Assembly (NCBI GenBank): GCA_016928495.1
Contig: JAFGKQ010000192.1
Location: 1 to 12,506 of the forward strand
Length of the DNA stretch: 12,506 bases
Direction of reading: 5' to 3'
Origin: Candidatus Fermentibacterales bacterium
GTDB lineage: Bacteria > Fermentibacterota > Fermentibacteria > Fermentibacterales > JAFGKQ01
The translations under genes were made by a program, and so were the position numbers. A model generated the notes under the pieces. The model was not told where the DNA came from. It worked only from the letters and a program-made list of their open reading frames with translations, and made no database searches. This document shows, piece after piece, positions 6,917 through 12,506 of the stretch. Within the stretch, counting starts at the first letter, position 1, and the number at the start of each line of letters is the position of its first letter.

Positions 6917-7356
6917 GGAGAGTGCTCCCGCCCGACTGGTTCCTGGTCGCGGTGCTGCTCTCGGTGATCCTACACCTGGTCGTGCCCCTGAAACGGGTCC
7001 TGAGCTTCCCCTGGTGTGCCGCGGGGCTTGTTCCCGTCGCCGCCGGGGTGTGGCTGAACCTGGCTGCTGACCGGGCCTTCAAGCGTTCGGGAACCGTCGT
7101 CAGCCCCTTCGAGACGCCGTTCCGACTGGTCACGGGGGGTGTCTTCCGGATCTCGCGGCACCCCATGTACCTCGGCATGGTCCTGATCCTGCTCGGAGTG
7201 GCCCTTCTCCTCGGCTCGGTCACACCGTTCGCGGTCCCCGTCATGTTCGGCCTGCTGGTGGAGAGGCTGTTCGTGGGGCAGGAGGAGCAGACGCTGCAGC
7301 GGCAGTTCGCAGACGACTACCTTCGCTATCGGCGCCGGGTGCGGAAGTGGATATGA
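6913..7356 (+). CDS. Isoprenylcysteine carboxyl methyltransferase-family membrane protein
   Basis: A 147-residue multi-span protein of the ICMT/PEMT fold group, membrane enzymes that methylate small or lipid-linked substrates with S-adenosylmethionine. The diagnostic region is at the C-terminal half: GGVFRISRHPMYLGM (75-89), a hydrophobic helix to about 101, VERLFVGQEE (116-125), and the closing FADDYLRYRRRVRKW (132-146), matching the family's RHPxY...EE...Y..Y...V..W pattern. Two hydrophobic helices precede it (about 9-26 and 34-52). Bacteria lack prenylated Ras-type substrates, so the real acceptor is unknown (lipid, quinone precursor or peptide are possible). Its ATG overlaps the stop of the preceding membrane-protein gene as ATGA, so the two are likely made together. 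Confidence 0.85.
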   Translation: MRRVLPPDWFLVAVLLSVILHLVVPLKRVLSFPWCAAGLVPVAAGVWLNLAADRAFKRSGTVVSPFETPFRLVTGGVFRISRHPMYLGMVLILLGVALLLGSVTPFAVPVMFGLLVERLFVGQEEQTLQRQFADDYLRYRRRVRKWI

Positions 7357-7375
7357 TCTCGCGGGCATCGATGCC

Positions 7376-8074
7376 GTGGCCGAGTACTACGACGCCAGGG
7401 CGCCGTTGTACGATGCGACGGCCGGCTATGACGATCCCGTTGCGGAGGAGCTCCGCGCTCCCATGAAAGAGAGGTTCCGGAGGCTCCTCGAGGACAGGAA
7501 GGTGCTGGAGATCGCCTGCGGAACGGGCTACTGGACGGAGGTGATCGCACAGACCGCCGGATCGGTACTGACAACGGACGTCAACCCGTCCATGATGGCT
7601 ATTGCTTCCGAGAGGCTGCATGGTTTCCCCAACTTCGAGTTGATGGTCGCAGAAGCCTATGTGCTCGAAGGCGTTTCCGGAGGTTTCGATGCAGCCTTCG
7701 CACACTGGTGGTGATCTCACATGCCACGAAGGAGGGTCCCTGACTTGCTTGTGGCCCTGCACGCCACGCTCGAGCCCGGAGCGCTGATCCTGCTCCCGGA
7801 CCGGACCGCCGGTGCGGACCCGCAGGCGAGCAGGCGACTGGACACCTTCGGAGATACCCCGGAACGCAGGACGATTCCGGACGGACGTGTTTTCGAGGTC
7901 GTGAAGGACTTCCCCGCGGAGGACGGTATCAGCGGGGTGCTGGCAGACCATGCGCTCGATGCACACTGGAAGGTGTATCCTGACGAGCACACCTGGCAGT
8001 TGACCTGCAGGTTCTCGAGGGGCCGATCCGGGAGGTCGCCATGGCGGCTGTCTGATGAGGATCGACGGGGGTAA
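7376..8074 (+). pseudogene. SAM-dependent methyltransferase interrupted by one in-frame TGA
   Basis: Read through, this is one class I methyltransferase of about 232 positions. The first part has AEYYDARAPLYD (2-13), SAM motif I VLEIACGTGYWT (43-54), acidic Asp68 in LTTDVNPSM, and FDAAFAHWW (104-112), then TGA at 7712-7714. The same frame continues as SHMPRRRVPDLL and LEPGALILLPDR, the usual post-motif and beta-strand-5 region, through DGRVFEVVKDFP to a TAA at 8072. The upstream and downstream parts are both clearly homologous to one family, and no frame change is needed. From memory, relatives have another Trp just before Ser-His, so TGG to TGA is the simplest change. The ATG at 7721 has no ribosome site, so separate translation of the second half is unlikely. 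The GTG start at 7376 also lacks a clear Shine-Dalgarno, which fits decay. Alternatives: sequencing error or recoding. Confidence 0.75.
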
Positions 8075-8108
8075 GAAGGGGGCTCCGCAAACGCTAGGGA
8101 GGCGCAGG

Positions 8109-8531
8109 ATGAAGATGCTTCGTGAGCTCAGGGAGTTCGCCATGCGTGGCAACGTCATGGACATGGCGATCGGGATCGTGATCGGGGCGGCGTTCGGGAA
8201 GATCGTCAGTTCAATGGTGAACGACGTGATCATGCCGCCGATCGGGCTCCTGCTCGGCAACGTAGACTTCTCGCAGCTATCCGTGACGCTCAGGGCAGCG
8301 ACCGGGTCGGCTGAGGCAGTGACCCTGAACTACGGCATGTTCGTGGGCACCATACTCGATTTCGTGATCGTGGCCTTCGCCATCTTCGCGGTCGTGAAAC
8401 AGATGAACCGCATGAGGAGAAAGCGGGAGGAAGCTCCGGCAGCGCCTTCGACGAAGGAGTGCCCGAGGTGCCTCACCGCCATTCCGCTTAAGGCCACTCG
8501 CTGCCCCAACTGCACCTCGGAGCTCCAGTAG
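8109..8531 (+). CDS. mscL: Large-conductance mechanosensitive channel
   Basis: A 140-residue MscL, the pentameric inner-membrane channel that opens under membrane tension to release solutes on hypo-osmotic shock. The N-terminal amphipathic helix (2-13, [17 protein letters not shown]) leads into TM1 at about 16-44, with its glycine/alanine packing face ([14 protein letters not shown]). TM2 is about 76-97 ([22 protein letters not shown]). The cytoplasmic tail is charged and ends in a small CPRC...CPNC zinc-ribbon-like element (Cys118, 121, 132, 135), a known variant of the MscL C-terminus in several phyla. The ATG at 8109 follows GGGAGG at good spacing; an in-frame ATG at 8055 is rejected because the family starts at MKMLRE-like sequence. 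Confidence 0.97.
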   Translation: MKMLRELREFAMRGNVMDMAIGIVIGAAFGKIVSSMVNDVIMPPIGLLLGNVDFSQLSVTLRAATGSAEAVTLNYGMFVGTILDFVIVAFAIFAVVKQMNRMRRKREEAPAAPSTKECPRCLTAIPLKATRCPNCTSELQ

Positions 8532-8535
8532 CGGA

Positions 8536-8850
8536 GTGACCTCGATCCCGGACGAGCGAACCGCTGCCCTCCGGCAGCTCGAGAAGCTGCTCCACGCAAT
8601 AGGGAGCGCCAACGACGCGGAGGACCACGGGTACATCCGGGAGGCCGAGCGCATAAGGAGAGAGTCCTGCGAGGCCATTCTCGCGCTCCTCGACGAGCAC
8701 GCGTTCGTCCCGGAGGTCCTTCCGGGGATTCGACTGGAGGTCGAGACCGGGGACATGCTGTGGTTCCGCTGGAGCAGCTTCCTGGCCCGGGTCGAGAGGC
8801 TCCTGGAACAACGTGGGATACACGAGCGACATGGAGGTGAGCTTGGCTGA
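8536..8850 (+). CDS. Small unknown protein, about 104 aa
   Basis: No family recognised. The translation is acidic and helical without membrane segments: an N-terminal helix (RTAALRQLEKLLHAIG), a second with IREAERIRRESCEAILALLDEH, then VPEVLPGIRLEVETGDMLWFRWSSFLARVERLLEQ, which looks like genuine coding sequence (third-position GC bias, hydrophobic periodicity). It fits exactly between mscL (4-base gap) and trmO, whose start it overlaps by eight bases. The weak point is the start: GTG at 8536 is too close to its GGAG to use it, so translation may couple to mscL termination or start elsewhere. Could be a lineage-specific small protein. Confidence 0.55.
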   Translation: MTSIPDERTAALRQLEKLLHAIGSANDAEDHGYIREAERIRRESCEAILALLDEHAFVPEVLPGIRLEVETGDMLWFRWSSFLARVERLLEQRGIHERHGGELG

Positions 8851-9343
8851 CAGGTTGCGGCCATCGAGAATCGGGTTCAAGGCAATTGGCGTCATCCATA
8901 CCCCGTTCGACCGCCTCGAGGGCATGCCCATCCAGCCCGCGGGAGCGGCCGGCGTCGAGGGCAGGGTCGAGGTCTTCCCGAGGTACGGGCCCGGGCTGAG
9001 GGACCTCGACGGCTTCTCTCACGTCATCCTGATCTATCATCTTCACATGAGCCGCGGATACGACCTCGAGGTCGTCCCGTACATGGACACGGAGCTTCGA
9101 GGGTTGTTCTCCACGAGAGCGCCCCGAAGACCGAATCCGATCGGGCTGTCGATCGTCGAGCTGAGCCGGGTGGACGGCTGCGCTCTCCATGTCAGGAACG
9201 TGGACATGCTCGACGGGACTCCTCTCCTGGACATCAAGCCCTACGTGCCCGGGTTCGACGAGGCAGGCGGTGTGCGTACGGGCTGGCTCGAGAAGACGGC
9301 AAGAAGAGCGAGCCGTCAGTGCTCCGACGGCAGGTTCGCATGA
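8843..9343 (+). CDS. trmO: tRNA (adenine37-N6)-methyltransferase TrmO/TsaA family
   Basis: A 166-residue TrmO (YaeB, UPF0066), which uses S-adenosylmethionine to N6-methylate t6A at position 37 of threonine tRNA. Landmarks, numbered from the TTG start: IGVIHTPF (15-22), DGFSHVILIYHLHMS (56-70), the highly conserved LRGLFSTRAPRRPNPIGLSIVEL (85-107) and LDGTPLLDIKPYVP (123-136). The beta-barrel domain is complete; E. coli TrmO carries an extra C-terminal domain that is absent here, as in many short homologues. The TTG at 8843 is preferred because GGAGG sits five bases before it; in-frame ATG at 8831 and GTG at 8813 are possible but lack such a site. Overlaps the preceding gene by eight bases. 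Confidence 0.93.
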   Translation: MADRLRPSRIGFKAIGVIHTPFDRLEGMPIQPAGAAGVEGRVEVFPRYGPGLRDLDGFSHVILIYHLHMSRGYDLEVVPYMDTELRGLFSTRAPRRPNPIGLSIVELSRVDGCALHVRNVDMLDGTPLLDIKPYVPGFDEAGGVRTGWLEKTARRASRQCSDGRFA

Positions 9344-9392
9344 CCGCCAACGGGAAACTCGCCCACGCAGGAACGGGAGGATGGCCAGGACC

Positions 9393-10100
9393 ATGAACCG
9401 GTCGAAAGACGAGAGAATGCCGAGGTGCGCGCACTGCGCGGAGAAGCTCAGGGCCTGTGTCGATCCCGGCGGCACCGGTCCGTCGTGGTGCCCTACCCTC
9501 AACCTCGCGGACCTGGTCGATGAGGCGCTCGAGCAATACGGCTCCGATGCGGTCTCGGCGCTGGCGCTTGCCGCCTCGGTGCAGGAGGGCGAATGCTACG
9601 CCGATCGGACCGGTCCGGAACCGGCGCCGCGCCCCGTGAAGCCCAGAGCGCTCGAGATTTGCGAGTTCGCAGCAAAGCTCGGCATGAAGCGCATCGGAGT
9701 AGCATTCTGCACGGGGTTGTTCGAGGAGGCGCGGATCTTCAGCAGAGTGCTCGAGAGCCGGGGCTTCGAGGTGGTCTCAGTGGCCTGCAAGGCCGGCCGC
9801 TTGCCAAAGGAAACCATCGGCGTCAGAGACGATCAGAAGATCAGGCCCGGTTGCTTCGAGTCGATGTGCAGTCCGATAGCTCAGGCCATGATCCTGGATC
9901 GCTTCGGATCGGAGCTGAACGTGCTGATCGGGCTCTGCGTAGGTCACGACTCGCTGTTCTTCCGGTTCAGTCGCGCTCCCGTCACCGTGCTGGTGGCGAA
10001 GGACAGGGTGACCGGCCACAACCCTGCAGCCGCGCTCTACACTGCGCATAGCTACTACCGCAACGTGCTCTCCGGACCCGAGGCGAAGCCCTCGCACTGA
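9393..10100 (+). CDS. DUF1847 cysteine-rich metal-binding protein
   Basis: A roughly 235-residue cytoplasmic protein of family DUF1847, annotated elsewhere only as metal-binding and frequent in anaerobes. The N-terminus carries a cysteine cluster (numbered from 9393): Cys12, Cys15, Cys22, Cys33. The core shows RIGVAFCTGLFEEARI (100-115), VSVACKAG (128-135), CFESMCSPIAQA (154-165) and the signature LIGLCVGHDSLFF (178-190), then APVTVLVAKDRVTGHNPAAALY (195-216). Conserved Cys106, 132, 154, 159, 182 and His185 are candidate ligands for a cluster or metal. Start is ambiguous: GGGAGG abuts the ATG at 9381, is 12 bases from the ATG at 9393, and a third ATG at 9417 begins right at the cysteine motif. 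About 50 bases separate it from trmO. Biochemical function unknown for the family. Confidence 0.88.
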   Translation: MNRSKDERMPRCAHCAEKLRACVDPGGTGPSWCPTLNLADLVDEALEQYGSDAVSALALAASVQEGECYADRTGPEPAPRPVKPRALEICEFAAKLGMKRIGVAFCTGLFEEARIFSRVLESRGFEVVSVACKAGRLPKETIGVRDDQKIRPGCFESMCSPIAQAMILDRFGSELNVLIGLCVGHDSLFFRFSRAPVTVLVAKDRVTGHNPAAALYTAHSYYRNVLSGPEAKPSH

Positions 10101-10107
10101 GCTTCGC
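10083..10107. terminator. Hairpin over the DUF1847 stop codon, possible terminator
   Basis: GCGAAGC (10083-10089) and GCTTCGC (10101-10107) are perfect seven-base complementary arms around an 11-base loop that contains the end of the DUF1847 gene. The convergent Lrp-type gene ends 31 bases further on, so the hairpin could serve both strands. No T-run follows. Confidence 0.3.
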
Positions 10108-10131
10108 GCCCCGGGAACAGGTGGTACTCCG

Positions 10132-10371
10132 TCAGCTTCCTATGTTGAAGGCGAAGCAGGTGATCGTCGAGGTTATGAAGTCCGTCTTGCGGATCTTGTA
10201 GATGTCCTGCTTGAGGGTCTCGAGGTTCTCGTCCTCCACGTAGCAGATGATGTCGTACATCCCTGTCACGACACCGGAGTGCTTCAGGCACTCCATCTGG
10301 TGGAGCTTGCTCTGCACGGCCAGCTCCGTGCCAGCCTGCACACTGATCAGAAGATAGGCGCCCTGTGCCAT
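10132..10371 (-). CDS. Stand-alone Lrp/AsnC ligand-binding (RAM) domain protein
   Basis: A 79-residue protein that is just the amino-acid-sensing RAM/SAM domain of Lrp/AsnC regulators, with no DNA-binding helix-turn-helix. The pattern YLLISVQAG (6-14), a helix (TELAVQSKL), HSGVVTGMYDIICYVE (31-46, with the family's G-x-YD) and a second helix before IRKTDFITSTITCFAF (60-75) is characteristic. Such mini-proteins form dimers and higher rings, may bind amino acids, and can mix with full-length Lrp proteins; examples are common in archaea and some bacteria. The ATG at 10371 follows GGGAGGGAC. It lies 122 bases downstream of another minus-strand gene; the spacer holds only a GC-rich inverted repeat. 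Confidence 0.92.
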   Translation of the reverse strand: MAQGAYLLISVQAGTELAVQSKLHQMECLKHSGVVTGMYDIICYVEDENLETLKQDIYKIRKTDFITSTITCFAFNIGS

Positions 10372-10461
10372 GTCCCTCCCTTCCCGGGTTCCTCGGCGGG
10401 CGGCAGGTCACGCGCAACTCGATCGATGGAATCAAGGAATACCCGGGTTGCCTGTCAATGA

Positions 10462-10504
10462 GCGCGCCGGCAGCCCGTCACCCGCCGGCTGGCTCAGGGC
10501 GCGC
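10462..10504. repeat. GC-rich inverted repeat at the end of the exported-protein gene
   Basis: Outer arms GCGCGCC (10462-10468) and GGCGCGC (10498-10504) are perfectly complementary over seven bases. Inner arms CAGCC (10471-10475) and GGCTG (10487-10491) add a nested pairing. It spans the TGA of the minus-strand gene ending at 10494 and could act as a terminator or mRNA 3' end protector. No T-run; in DNA this GC-rich, chance pairing is possible. Confidence 0.25.
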
Positions 10505-11021
10505 CTGCCGCGTTCAGGGCAAGTGTCAGGAACTCCTCCAGGGCTGACGCTTCGAGCCCGGCTGCCTCGAGTCCAGAAGGCTCCAGCCTCTCGTAGAGCT
10601 CGCGGGCGACGACGCCGCTGCGGGGATCGGTGGAATAGAGGCTGAGCACCCTGCCTCCGGCGGAGATCTCGTAGTCGTAGACCAGGTCCCCAAGGGCAAG
10701 ATCGTGCGCTGGCGTGTCCTCCGGGTCTTCGTCCGGGCTCAGCGTCACCGAGCGCGGGTCCCCGCTCCCGAAGGCGGCTTCTCCCGCGACGAGGTCTACG
10801 GGCAGTGCGAGCACGAAGCCATCTCGTGACAGGAACAGCACCGCGGGGCTCCTTCTGACGGGGTTGCCCTCGATGTAGACGGAGAACCGCCTCCACAGCC
10901 CCTGGGGCTCATCGCCCGAAAGCGTGGAGAGGTGCTCGCTCAGGAGCCCTGTCCTCTCGCCTTCCCTTGGATCGCCTGCGAAACCGGGCAGGGCGATCAC
11001 CAGAACCAGGACAAGCTGCAT
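10494..11021 (-). CDS. Small exported protein, unknown family
   Basis: A 175-residue protein with an N-terminal hydrophobic stretch MQLVLVLVIALPGFAGD that looks like a Sec signal peptide with cleavage near Gly16-Asp17. The mature part has an aromatic/charged region (GLWRRFSVYIEGN), a beta-rich middle (AVLFLSRDGFVLALPVDLVAG), an acidic stretch (SPDEDPEDTP) and a leucine-rich C-terminal helix (LEAAGLEASALEEFLTLAL). No catalytic motif or named family is recognised. The ATG at 11021 has AGAGG upstream but gives a signal peptide with no basic n-region; a GTG at 11063 would add an Arg/Lys-rich n-region and has GGGAG about 11 bases ahead, so the true start could be there. It is divergent from the TIR gene, sharing a spacer of about 76-118 bases. 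Confidence 0.65.
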   Translation of the reverse strand: MQLVLVLVIALPGFAGDPREGERTGLLSEHLSTLSGDEPQGLWRRFSVYIEGNPVRRSPAVLFLSRDGFVLALPVDLVAGEAAFGSGDPRSVTLSPDEDPEDTPAHDLALGDLVYDYEISAGGRVLSLYSTDPRSGVVARELYERLEPSGLEAAGLEASALEEFLTLALNAAGAP

Positions 11022-11139
11022 GATGCCTCTGGAGTGCCGTCGCGCTTTCGCGGATTCCGTCACGATTCGATACGCTCCCGCATTGGTGGAGCATGGATAA
11101 TGTAGTAGAGTCTGCTCGACCAGCCTGGGAGGGAACTGC

Positions 11140-12506
11140 ATGCAGGGCACGAGTCCCGGGGCAGGACACATCTTCATCAGCCACTCCACGAGGGACATGG
11201 ACAGCTCCCTCAGGGTCTGCGCCCACCTCGAGACCAGCGGGCTCCGGTGCTGGATGGCTCCGAGGGACATCAGGCCCGGTTCGGACTGGGCCGAGGCGAT
11301 CATGATGGGTATCGCCGATGCCAGGGCGATGATCCTACTCCTGACCTCCAGCTCGAACCAGTCGGCCCAGGTTCGCAGGGAGGTCGAGCATGCGGTGAAC
11401 GCCGGCGTTCCCATCATCCCCGTAGTACTGGAGGGGGCCGAGCCCTCGATGGCCCTGAGGTACTACATCAGCGCTCATCAGTGGATGGAGGCGCCCGAAG
11501 GGCTCACGGATGCCTTCCTGGGCACTCTGGCCGGAAGCCTGAGGGAGCCGGCATCGAGGACTGCGGAGGCGCCGGTCCCGCCGGAGGCTGCCTCTGCCCC
11601 CCGGCAGCCAGCAGCACCGGTGCCTGCCGGGTCCCCCGGGGCGTCGAATCAGCAGGGAGCAGGAAGCAGGCGCCGGGCCTCGAGGCTCCCGAGGATCGTG
11701 CTCATCGTGGCAGTGATGGTCGTCATCGTGTTTGCTCTGCTCTTCATCAGGAAGGTGTCGGAGGTCAGGAGAGGCCTCGGTCTGGCGAACCGGCAGGCCG
11801 AGAGCGGAGACTGGCCGGCAGCCCTGAGGACGCTGGAGGAGATGGAGGGCAACCGTGCCGCGGACTCCCTCAGACAACGGCTGCTGCTGCAGGGCATCAG
11901 CGAGAGCCACAGAATGGCCCTGGACGCTCCCCGCCAGGAGGGCGAGGCTGCCCGCCGCAGATGGGCCGCGCTTCTGGCACTGCTCCAGGAGTACGCCAGC
12001 GACTACGGGCTCGATGGAGAGCAGGAACTGGAGCTGACCTGGACCCTCGGGGAGGCTCTCTCTGCTCTCGGTGCCCACTCGGATGCGGGCGATGTCTACA
12101 TGGAGATCGTCTGGAACGATGATCTCGAGCACGCCCGGGAGCAGGCCTGCGTCATGGCCTGCCGGTCCTACCAGAGAGCTTTCGATCAGGAGGAGGGGAT
12201 CGACTCCGCCGAGGTGCGGGCATTGCAGCTCGAGGCGCTCGAGATACTCGCGGAGGAGCATCCGGAGAGCGAGCACATCCTGCCGCTTGCCATGGATGCG
12301 GCCCGGCAGTGCCTGGCAACCGGGTTCCCGGACGATGCGCTCCGTCTGGCCATCCCGCTCTACGAGTCGAGCCCGGAGCCCGTGATACGGTCAGAGGCGG
12401 CACTGATAGCCTCTCTCGCGCTCGAGGCGCTCGGGGACGGTGAAAGAGCCGCGGAATGGCTTCTCAGGGCCCAGCTGGAGCAGGAACAGGACCCCGGGCA
12501 GACAGA
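11140..12506 (+). CDS. TIR domain protein with one membrane helix and helical-repeat region, 3' end outside window
   Basis: 455 codons are open to the window edge with no stop. Residues 9-120 are a TIR domain: HIFISHSTRD (10-19), RCWMAPRDIRPGSDW with the BB loop (36-50), MILLLTSSSNQS (64-75), VRREVEHAVNAGVPIIPVVLE (78-98) and YYISAHQWMEAP (108-119). Aligning the VRREV helix with SARM1 puts Glu81 at the catalytic glutamate, so NAD-cleaving activity is possible. A Pro/Ala/Gly-rich linker (about 136-176) leads to one membrane helix (185-204) flanked by basic residues on both sides, so its topology is unclear. From about 212 on there are TPR-like helical repeats (SGDWPAALRTLEEME, ALGAHSDAGDVYMEIV, TGFPDDALRLAIPLYES, EALGDGERAAEWLLRAQ). 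GGGAGG precedes the ATG by seven bases. A GATAAT (11096-11101) in the divergent spacer may be its -10. It may sense or scaffold through the repeats and signal through TIR; no partner effector is visible. Confidence 0.9.
   Translation, partial: MQGTSPGAGHIFISHSTRDMDSSLRVCAHLETSGLRCWMAPRDIRPGSDWAEAIMMGIADARAMILLLTSSSNQSAQVRREVEHAVNAGVPIIPVVLEGAEPSMALRYYISAHQWMEAPEGLTDAFLGTLAGSLREPASRTAEAPVPPEAASAPRQPAAPVPAGSPGASNQQGAGSRRRASRLPRIVLIVAVMVVIVFALLFIRKVSEVRRGLGLANRQAESGDWPAALRTLEEMEGNRAADSLRQRLLLQGISESHRMALDAPRQEGEAARRRWAALLALLQEYASDYGLDGEQELELTWTLGEALSALGAHSDAGDVYMEIVWNDDLEHAREQACVMACRSYQRAFDQEEGIDSAEVRALQLEALEILAEEHPESEHILPLAMDAARQCLATGFPDDALRLAIPLYESSPEPVIRSEAALIASLALEALGDGERAAEWLLRAQLEQEQDPGQT

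Noticed and set aside
7724-7754. Hairpin (CCAC-AAG with CTT-GTGG, one bulged G) starting 10 bases after the in-frame TGA, suggesting a selenocysteine insertion element
   Set aside because: The TGA replaces what appears to be a Trp position, not a redox Cys; the stem is short with a large loop. Kept only as an alternative to test.
7721-8074. Separate gene starting at ATG 7721
   Set aside because: No ribosome site, and its protein is plainly the second half of the upstream methyltransferase in the same frame.
7241-8260. 339-aa minus-strand reading frame across the broken methyltransferase
   Set aside because: Opposite three sense-strand genes with recognised domains; translation is low-complexity and unlike any family known to me.
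8330-9502. 390-aa minus-strand reading frame
   Set aside because: Antisense to mscL, the 104-aa gene and trmO, all with strong or fair sense-strand support; no recognisable domain.
11022-11417. N-terminal extension of the exported protein back to 11417
   Set aside because: It would run antisense through the start of the TIR domain and place the signal peptide internally.
11335-12276. 313-aa minus-strand and 291-aa plus-strand frames over the TIR gene
   Set aside because: Both are shadows of the TIR-TM-repeat reading frame, which has the recognisable domains and ribosome site.

Overview
The window is dense, GC-rich bacterial DNA with no gene-free stretch over about 220 bases. Strong GGAGG-type ribosome sites, heavy use of AGG for arginine and TGA as the stop of almost every gene are seen throughout. 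The gene mix (two serpins with export signals, an MscL with a C-terminal zinc ribbon, a DUF1847 protein, a stand-alone Lrp ligand-binding domain) suggests an uncultured, probably anaerobic bacterium of a poorly sampled phylum; I cannot name the lineage from sequence alone. No tRNA, rRNA, CRISPR array, insertion sequence or phage gene was seen.

Left part (1-4910): A NodB-type polysaccharide deacetylase runs off the left edge on the minus strand, with a recognisable promoter. Divergent from it are a macrodomain (ADP-ribose hydrolase-like) gene and, overlapping it by 11 bases, a protein resembling the BtrH_N/DUF4872 cysteine-peptidase-fold group. Convergent to these, on the minus strand, are two tandem paralogous serpins, one with a signal peptide and one with a possible lipobox. 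Their reactive-loop hinges are identical but the presumed cleavage segments differ.

Middle part (5017-10100): A run of plus-strand genes, several joined by ATGA stop/start overlaps: a 71-aa orphan, a hemerythrin-like HHE protein, an AadA-like nucleotidyltransferase, a four-helix membrane protein and an isoprenylcysteine-methyltransferase-like membrane enzyme. Then come a soluble SAM methyltransferase broken by one in-frame TGA, mscL, a small unknown gene, trmO (tRNA m6t6A37 methyltransferase) and a cysteine-rich DUF1847 protein.

Right part (10132-12506): Minus-strand genes for a 79-aa Lrp/AsnC ligand-binding domain and a small exported protein, then, divergently on the plus strand, a large protein with an N-terminal TIR domain, one membrane helix and a helical-repeat C-terminal region, cut by the window edge. 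This TIR-TM-repeat protein, the serpin pair and the TGA-interrupted methyltransferase are the points most worth following.
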